64,000 nt of DNA from DAISKN01 sp964553925. GTDB lineage: Bacteria; Acidobacteriota; Vicinamibacteria; Marinacidobacterales; SMYC01. Below the pieces are notes generated by a model, which saw only the letters and a list, made by a program, of their open reading frames with translations, was not told where the DNA came from and did not search any database. The stretch is from the NCBI GenBank assembly GCA_964553925.1, contig CAZKNR010000035.1:17386-81385 (forward strand), given 5' to 3'. Numbering within the stretch: position 1 is the first letter of the stretch; each line of letters begins with the position of its first letter. The translations under genes and the position numbers were made by a program. Below are positions 59,685-64,000 of the stretch, in pieces.

Positions 59685-62534
59685 TCAGTAGTCCAGGCCC
59701 AGAGCTCGAGCGGCCGCCTCCGCCGGATGGTAGGCGCGCCGCCCGGTGGTGTCGTGAATCTGATGGCGGCAGGAGGTGCCGGGCGCGACGAGGAGGGTCG
59801 ACTCCGGCGCCTCCCGCGCCGCGGGAGCGAGCCTGCGCTCCGCCATCTGGAGCGAGATGTCGTAGTGCTCCTTCTCGTAGCCGAACGACCCCGCCATTCC
59901 GCAGCACCCCGACTCCAGGAGCGACACCTGTCCTCCCAGCGTCTTCAGAAACGACACCAGAGGCTCGGTTCCCACGAGGGCTTTCAGGTGGCAGTGGCCG
60001 TGAACGAGGATCCTCTCCGGCGGATTCCGGACGGACAGGTTCGGGCTCTCGCGAAGGAGAAATTCTTCGAGAAGAAAACTCCCTCGGGCGAGATCTCTCG
60101 ACTTATCTCCGGGCACCAGATCCGGGTACTCGTCGCGAAACCCCAGGATGCAGGAGGGCTCGCAGCCGACGATCGGGATTCCCTCGCGGACGAAGGGATG
60201 GAGGGCTTCGACGTTTGCGGCCGCGAGCCTCCGGGCAAAGTCGAGCATTCCCTTCGAGATCGCCGGCCGGCCGCAACAGGTTCTCTTCGCGAGCAGGACC
60301 TCGAAACCCGCGGCCTCGAGAACGGCCACCGCCGCTTTTCCAATCCCGGGCTCGTGGTAGTTCATGAACGTGTCGTGAAAGAGGACGACCTTCCGGCTCG
60401 CGCTCGTTTTGCCGGGCACGCGGCGCCGGAACCAGCTTTCGAACGTTTCGCTCGCGAACGGGGGAAGGCTTCGCCGTGAGTCGATCCCGACCGCGGCCTC
60501 GAGAAGTTTCCGGAACCAGCCTGCCCGAAGGAGCCGGTTCGCGATCGGGCTCGCCGCGACACCGAGCCGGCCCGCGATCCAAGGGCGGGTCATCATCCGG
60601 TCCCGCAGCGAGTAGGGATTCTTCTGGTGGTAGAGCGCGAGGAACTCGGACTTGAGGCGCGCCATGTCCACGTTCGAGGGGCACTCCGCCTTGCACCCCT
60701 TGCAGGAAATGCAGAGGTCCATCACCTGGTAGAGCCTCTCGCTCGTCATCTCCTCCGGAGGGAGGCGCCCATCGAGGACCGCGCGCAGCGCGTTCGCGCG
60801 GCCGCGGGTCGAGTGCTCCTCTTCCCTGGTGACCTGGAACGAGGGGCACATCGTACCCTCGACGGTCTTGCGGCAGACCCCGGCCCCGTTACAGAGCTCG
60901 ATCGCCCGGGCGAAGCCTCCCTCCTTTATATAGGGAAAGCGCGTCTCGGGCTCCCGCACCCGGTAGGCCTCGCCGTAGCGGAGGTTCTCCGTCATTTTCG
61001 GGGCGTTCACCACTTTTCCCGGATTCATGATCCCCTGGGGGTCGAACGCTGCCTTCAGCTCCTGGAAGGCGCCGTAGATCCGGCTTCCGAAGAGGCGCTC
61101 GTTGAAGTGGCTTCTCGCGAGGCCGTCCCCGTGCTCGCCGCTCATGGAGCCTCCGAACTCCATCACCAGGCTGAAAACCTCCTCTGCGATCTCCGTCATC
61201 TTCTTCACCTCCGCCCCTTCCTTCAGATTGACGAGTGGGCGGATGTGGAGACAGCCGGCGCCCGCGTGGGCGTAGAACGACCCCACGGTATGGTGCTCGT
61301 CGAGGATCGCGACGAAGCGCCGGATGAACTCGGGGACTTTCTCGGGAGAGACGGCGGTGTCCTCGACGAACGCGATGGGCTTCTTGTCCCCGGGAAGGCC
61401 GAGGAGGAGCGGAAGCGCCGCCTTCCTCACTTTCCAAACGTTCGCCTGCTCCGCCGGATCGAGGACGCGAACCATGGGCCGAGCAGAGGCGCCGATGCGC
61501 GATTCCAGAAGATCGAGCCGGGACGACACCTCGGCCTCGCTTCCGCCCATGAACTCGACGACCAGGAGCGCTTTAGGCTCACCCTGGACGAAATACATCC
61601 TCCGCGAGTACTCGAGCGACTTCCGCGCGAGGTCCATGACCATCTCGTCGACGAGCTCGATCGCCGAAGGGCGGAGCTCCAGGATCTCGCACCCGGTCGC
61701 GAGGGCGTCCTCGAGACTTCGAAAATGGAGGACGGCGAGACCCGAGACCGGAGGCACCGGGACGAGCGCGACTCTCGCCTCGACGACGGTCGCGAGGGTC
61801 CCCTCGGAGCCGACGACGAGCTTCGCCAGGTTCACTTCGTCTTTGGAGAGGAGCTCATCGAGGTTGTAGCCGCTCACCCGGCGCGGGATTTTTGGATACC
61901 GTCTCTCGATCTCGTCCCCATGGGCCTCCGCGAGCGCGAGCGCCTTCCGGTAGATCGAGGCCTCGAGCGAATCGCCGCGAGTTTTCGCGGCCAGGTCTTT
62001 CCTCGCCACTCTTCCAAAGGTCGCGGTGGTCCCATCCGACAGAACGACCTTGACCTCGTGGACGTTGTCCACCGTCTTCCCGTAGACGAGCGAGCGCGCC
62101 CCCGCCGAGTTGTTCCCGATCATTCCTCCGAGGTTGGCGCGGTTGCTGGTCGCGGTCTCGGGCCCGAAGCGCAGGCGGTGGGGTTTCAGGTGGGCCCCGA
62201 GGACGTCGTGGACGATCCCCGGCTGGACTCGGGCCCAGGACTCCTCGGGCGAGACCTCGAGGACATCCCTCATGTACTTCGAGAGATCCATGATGATGGC
62301 CTCGCCCACCGCTTGCCCCGCGAGCGAGGTGCCCCCGCCCCTGGGAAGCACCGGAACCCGCTCCCGAGCGGCGAGACGCACCACTTCCTCGACGTCTCCC
62401 GCATGTCGCGGGATCACGACACCGATGGGCTCGATCTGGTAAATGCTGGCGTCCGTCGAGTAGAGGATCCGGGTATAGCGATCGAACCGGACTTCTCCCT
62501 CGATTCGCGAGCGAAGCTCTTCGGCGATGCCCAT
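59685..62534 (-). CDS. FAD-linked dehydrogenase fused to Fe-S/CCG module (GlcD/LldE-type)
   Basis: A 949-residue fusion. Residues about 35-215 are a PCMH-type FAD-binding domain (PRGGGTSLAGQAVG, NSAGARSLVYGKT). The GlcD-type FAD-linked C-terminal domain follows (SMSGEHGDGLARS). Then comes a double 4Fe-4S region (CNGAGVC, CISCKGCKAECPSN) and two CCG domains (CCGRPAISKG, SGCCGMAGSFGYE) seen in LldE, GlpC and HdrB. It oxidises a 2-hydroxyacid such as D-lactate or glycolate and passes electrons inward to a quinone or ferredoxin. The start at 62534 was chosen over upstream ATGs that lack homology. Divergent from the TRAP genes. Confidence 0.93.
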   Translation of the reverse strand: MGIAEELRSRIEGEVRFDRYTRILYSTDASIYQIEPIGVVIPRHAGDVEEVVRLAARERVPVLPRGGGTSLAGQAVGEAIIMDLSKYMRDVLEVSPEESWARVQPGIVHDVLGAHLKPHRLRFGPETATSNRANLGGMIGNNSAGARSLVYGKTVDNVHEVKVVLSDGTTATFGRVARKDLAAKTRGDSLEASIYRKALALAEAHGDEIERRYPKIPRRVSGYNLDELLSKDEVNLAKLVVGSEGTLATVVEARVALVPVPPVSGLAVLHFRSLEDALATGCEILELRPSAIELVDEMVMDLARKSLEYSRRMYFVQGEPKALLVVEFMGGSEAEVSSRLDLLESRIGASARPMVRVLDPAEQANVWKVRKAALPLLLGLPGDKKPIAFVEDTAVSPEKVPEFIRRFVAILDEHHTVGSFYAHAGAGCLHIRPLVNLKEGAEVKKMTEIAEEVFSLVMEFGGSMSGEHGDGLARSHFNERLFGSRIYGAFQELKAAFDPQGIMNPGKVVNAPKMTENLRYGEAYRVREPETRFPYIKEGGFARAIELCNGAGVCRKTVEGTMCPSFQVTREEEHSTRGRANALRAVLDGRLPPEEMTSERLYQVMDLCISCKGCKAECPSNVDMARLKSEFLALYHQKNPYSLRDRMMTRPWIAGRLGVAASPIANRLLRAGWFRKLLEAAVGIDSRRSLPPFASETFESWFRRRVPGKTSASRKVVLFHDTFMNYHEPGIGKAAVAVLEAAGFEVLLAKRTCCGRPAISKGMLDFARRLAAANVEALHPFVREGIPIVGCEPSCILGFRDEYPDLVPGDKSRDLARGSFLLEEFLLRESPNLSVRNPPERILVHGHCHLKALVGTEPLVSFLKTLGGQVSLLESGCCGMAGSFGYEKEHYDISLQMAERRLAPAAREAPESTLLVAPGTSCRHQIHDTTGRRAYHPAEAAARALGLDY

Positions 62535-62574
62535 GGCTTTGGATTCTAGCATTGTGTTAATTTCGGCCCTCATC

Positions 62575-63567
62575 ATGCGCCGCCACGGGGTTCTCGCGCT
62601 CGCGATGCTCGCGGTCCTCGCGTCGTGCGGTAGGAACGCCGGCGGTCCTCGGGTGATCCGGCTTGGACACATCGGCTACCCCGACTCGCCGTACGACCTG
62701 GGAGCGCGGAAGTTCAAGGAAATCCTCGAGGCCCGTTTTCCGGGGCGGGTCGAGGTCCGGGTTTTCGGCTCGGCGCAGCTCGGCGAGGACCAGGAGATGC
62801 TCGAAGGGCTGCGGCTTTCGACGCTCGAGATGCACCTGCCCTCCTCGGTGCTCCACTCCGTCGAGCCGATGTTCGGGTTGTTCGATCTGCCGTTTCTGAT
62901 CGACGACCGCGGGCAGGTCGAGCGCATCGCCGAGGGACCACTGGGAGAGAAGCTCAAGGAAGCGCTCGAAGACGACGACCTCGTTCTCCTCGGCTTCTGG
63001 GAAAACGGCTTCCGCATGATCACCAATAACGTGAGGCCGGTCCGGAGGCCGGAGGACCTGAGAGGGATCCGGCTCCGGACTCCGAAAGACCCCGAGCGCA
63101 TGAAGATGTTCGCCGCGTTCGGCGCGAGCCCCACGTCGATGAGCTTCGGCGAGGTCTTCTCCGCCCTCAAGCAGGGGGTCATCGACGGGCAGGAGAACCC
63201 CCTCTCCCAGATCGTTCCCGGGCGTTTCTACGAGGCGCAGCGCTATCTCTCGCTCTCGAAGCACGTGTACTCGCCCGCCTACCCGGTGATGAGCCGCCGC
63301 TACTTCGAGTCCCTCGACGAGGAGCTCCGCCTCGCGATCCTGGAAACGGCCGCGGAGGTGGGCCGGTTCCACCGGGAGCTCGGAGCGAGAGAGGACGAGA
63401 ACTATCTCGAGCTTCTCGAGAAGCGCATGGAGGTGACCGAAATCGATCGAGCCGCCTTCGCCGCCGCCGCCGAGCCCCTCTACCGCGAGTTCGAAGAAAA
63501 GTTCGGCGTCTCGATGGTGGAAACGGTTCGGAGCTATCGAGACCCCTCCGCGGCTCTCGCGCCGTGA
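62575..63567 (+). CDS. TRAP transporter substrate-binding protein DctP
   Basis: A 330-residue lipoprotein (lipobox VLASCG) of the DctP family. It contains RLGHIGYPDSPYDLGARKFKEIL, EMHLPSSVL, and the conserved central region DLRGIRLRTPKDPERMKMFAAFGASPTSMSFGEVFSALKQGVIDGQENP, whose Arg binds the carboxylate of the ligand. It is anchored in the periplasm and delivers a carboxylic acid to the permease. It is divergent from the 2-hydroxyacid dehydrogenase, so lactate, glycolate or a similar acid is a reasonable substrate. Confidence 0.93.
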   Translation: MRRHGVLALAMLAVLASCGRNAGGPRVIRLGHIGYPDSPYDLGARKFKEILEARFPGRVEVRVFGSAQLGEDQEMLEGLRLSTLEMHLPSSVLHSVEPMFGLFDLPFLIDDRGQVERIAEGPLGEKLKEALEDDDLVLLGFWENGFRMITNNVRPVRRPEDLRGIRLRTPKDPERMKMFAAFGASPTSMSFGEVFSALKQGVIDGQENPLSQIVPGRFYEAQRYLSLSKHVYSPAYPVMSRRYFESLDEELRLAILETAAEVGRFHRELGAREDENYLELLEKRMEVTEIDRAAFAAAAEPLYREFEEKFGVSMVETVRSYRDPSAALAP

Positions 63568-64000
63568 CTCTCGACCGCATCGAGCTCGCCCTCCGTTCGG
63601 GGCTCGGAGTCGCGGTCTCGGTCCTGCTCTCGGCCATCGCCGTCATCTGCTTTCTCGAAGTCATCCTGCGGTACGTCTTCGCCGCGAGCTTGTCCTGGTA
63701 CGACGAGCTCGTCGGCTACCTGCTGGTGTGGCTCACGTTCCTGGGGGCGGTACTGGCGCAGTCCCACGGACAGCACATCGGCATTCCGGATCTCGTGGAG
63801 CGGGCTCCGGAGCGGGTGCGGCGGTGGCTTTCGCTCGCGAGTCACTTGGTCCTCGCCGGCGTTCACGGGGTGCTCCTGGTCTATGGGGCCCAGCTCGCCG
63901 TCCGCTTTCTCGGCGAGCGCGCGATTACCGTCCCGGTGCCCATGGGGGTCATCTACGCCGTCATTCCCGTATCCGCCGCGCTCATGCTGGTGGTGGAAGC
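63564..64000 (+). CDS. TRAP transporter small permease DctQ (runs off the right edge)
   Basis: The GTG at 63564 overlaps the dctP stop by 4 bp. About 145 residues are present, with membrane helices at AVSVLLSAIAVICFLEVILRYVF-like, SWYDELVGYLLVWLTFLGAVLA and LVLAGVHGVLLVYG. The RYVF..S..WxxE(L) signature of DctQ is visible (RYVFAASLSWYDEL). The large permease DctM probably follows beyond the window. Confidence 0.88.
   Translation, partial: MTLDRIELALRSGLGVAVSVLLSAIAVICFLEVILRYVFAASLSWYDELVGYLLVWLTFLGAVLAQSHGQHIGIPDLVERAPERVRRWLSLASHLVLAGVHGVLLVYGAQLAVRFLGERAITVPVPMGVIYAVIPVSAALMLVVE

Noticed and set aside
58445..62549. Long plus-strand frames opposite the kinase, exonuclease and dehydrogenase
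   Set aside because: No protein-like motifs; the minus strand carries all catalytic signatures.
1..64000. CRISPR array, tRNA, rRNA or insertion sequence
   Set aside because: By eye no regularly spaced direct repeats, no T-loop-type tRNA sequences, no rRNA-like stretch and no transposase or integrase motifs were seen.

Overview
The window is 64 kb of high-GC, densely coded bacterial chromosome. I infer Acidobacteriota or a close relative, because the gene set fits that phylum: a sortilin-like BNR-repeat secreted protein, an eukaryote-type Ser/Thr kinase fused to TPRs, a remnant of an MacB/FtsX-type (ADOP-like) permease, DUF2911, DUF5946, DUF420 and DUF4388/PilZ proteins, and a hybrid type IV pilus/type II secretion operon. 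No rRNA, tRNA, CRISPR array, integrase or insertion sequence was found. The taxonomic call is not proven by any marker here.

Layout. 1-5.1 kb: a partial ECF sigma factor, an ExeA-like ATPase, a modular secreted protein (1522-2991, whose paralogue lies at 49113-50201), a DUF2911 protein and a reprolysin-like metalloprotease. 5.3-6.3 kb: a pair of lower-GC unknown genes. 6.3-15 kb: metabolism (DUF420, NAD(P)HX epimerase, an IMPDH/GMPR-family enzyme, an SDR, an amidase, a PYROXD2-like flavoprotein and a BHMT-like methyltransferase), with a DUF433/DUF5615 toxin-antitoxin pair inserted. 15-18.8 kb: three signalling proteins (DUF4388-PilZ, TPR-cNMP, DUF4388). 18.8-21.6 kb: housekeeping genes tmk, holB, an hfq-like gene and smpB.

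21.8-35.7 kb is the centrepiece. It is a tightly overlapped operon encoding an inner-membrane platform protein, an assembly ATPase, PilM/PilN/PilO-like proteins, two pseudopilins, a PilP/GspC-like lipoprotein, a secretin fused to a C-terminal cohesin-like domain, an Ig-like lipoprotein, a lytic transglycosylase and a third pseudopilin with a collagen-like Gly-X-Y tail. A glycosyltransferase and an STN-type protein ending in poly-Gln follow. Together they should build an envelope-spanning secretion or pilus machine that carries unusual extracellular or adhesive modules.

35.7-41.3 kb: a LigD-like protein whose ligase domain has lost its catalytic lysine, then an accessory stretch with a degenerate ImmA/IrrE-like protein and its small partner, a beta-barrel protein and a frameshifted UBP zinc-finger gene. 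41.3-46.2 kb: a lipoprotein, then a translationally coupled operon of a cysteine-less CoA-disulfide-reductase-like flavoprotein and two radical SAM enzymes. 46.2-56 kb: a degraded or rearranged area (frameshifted DUF5946, permease tail, NtrC-type tail) interleaved with intact secreted proteins. 56-64 kb: a TPR kinase, a PolB-type 3'-5' exonuclease, a large FAD/Fe-S glycolate/lactate-type dehydrogenase and the start of a TRAP transporter operon that runs off the right edge.
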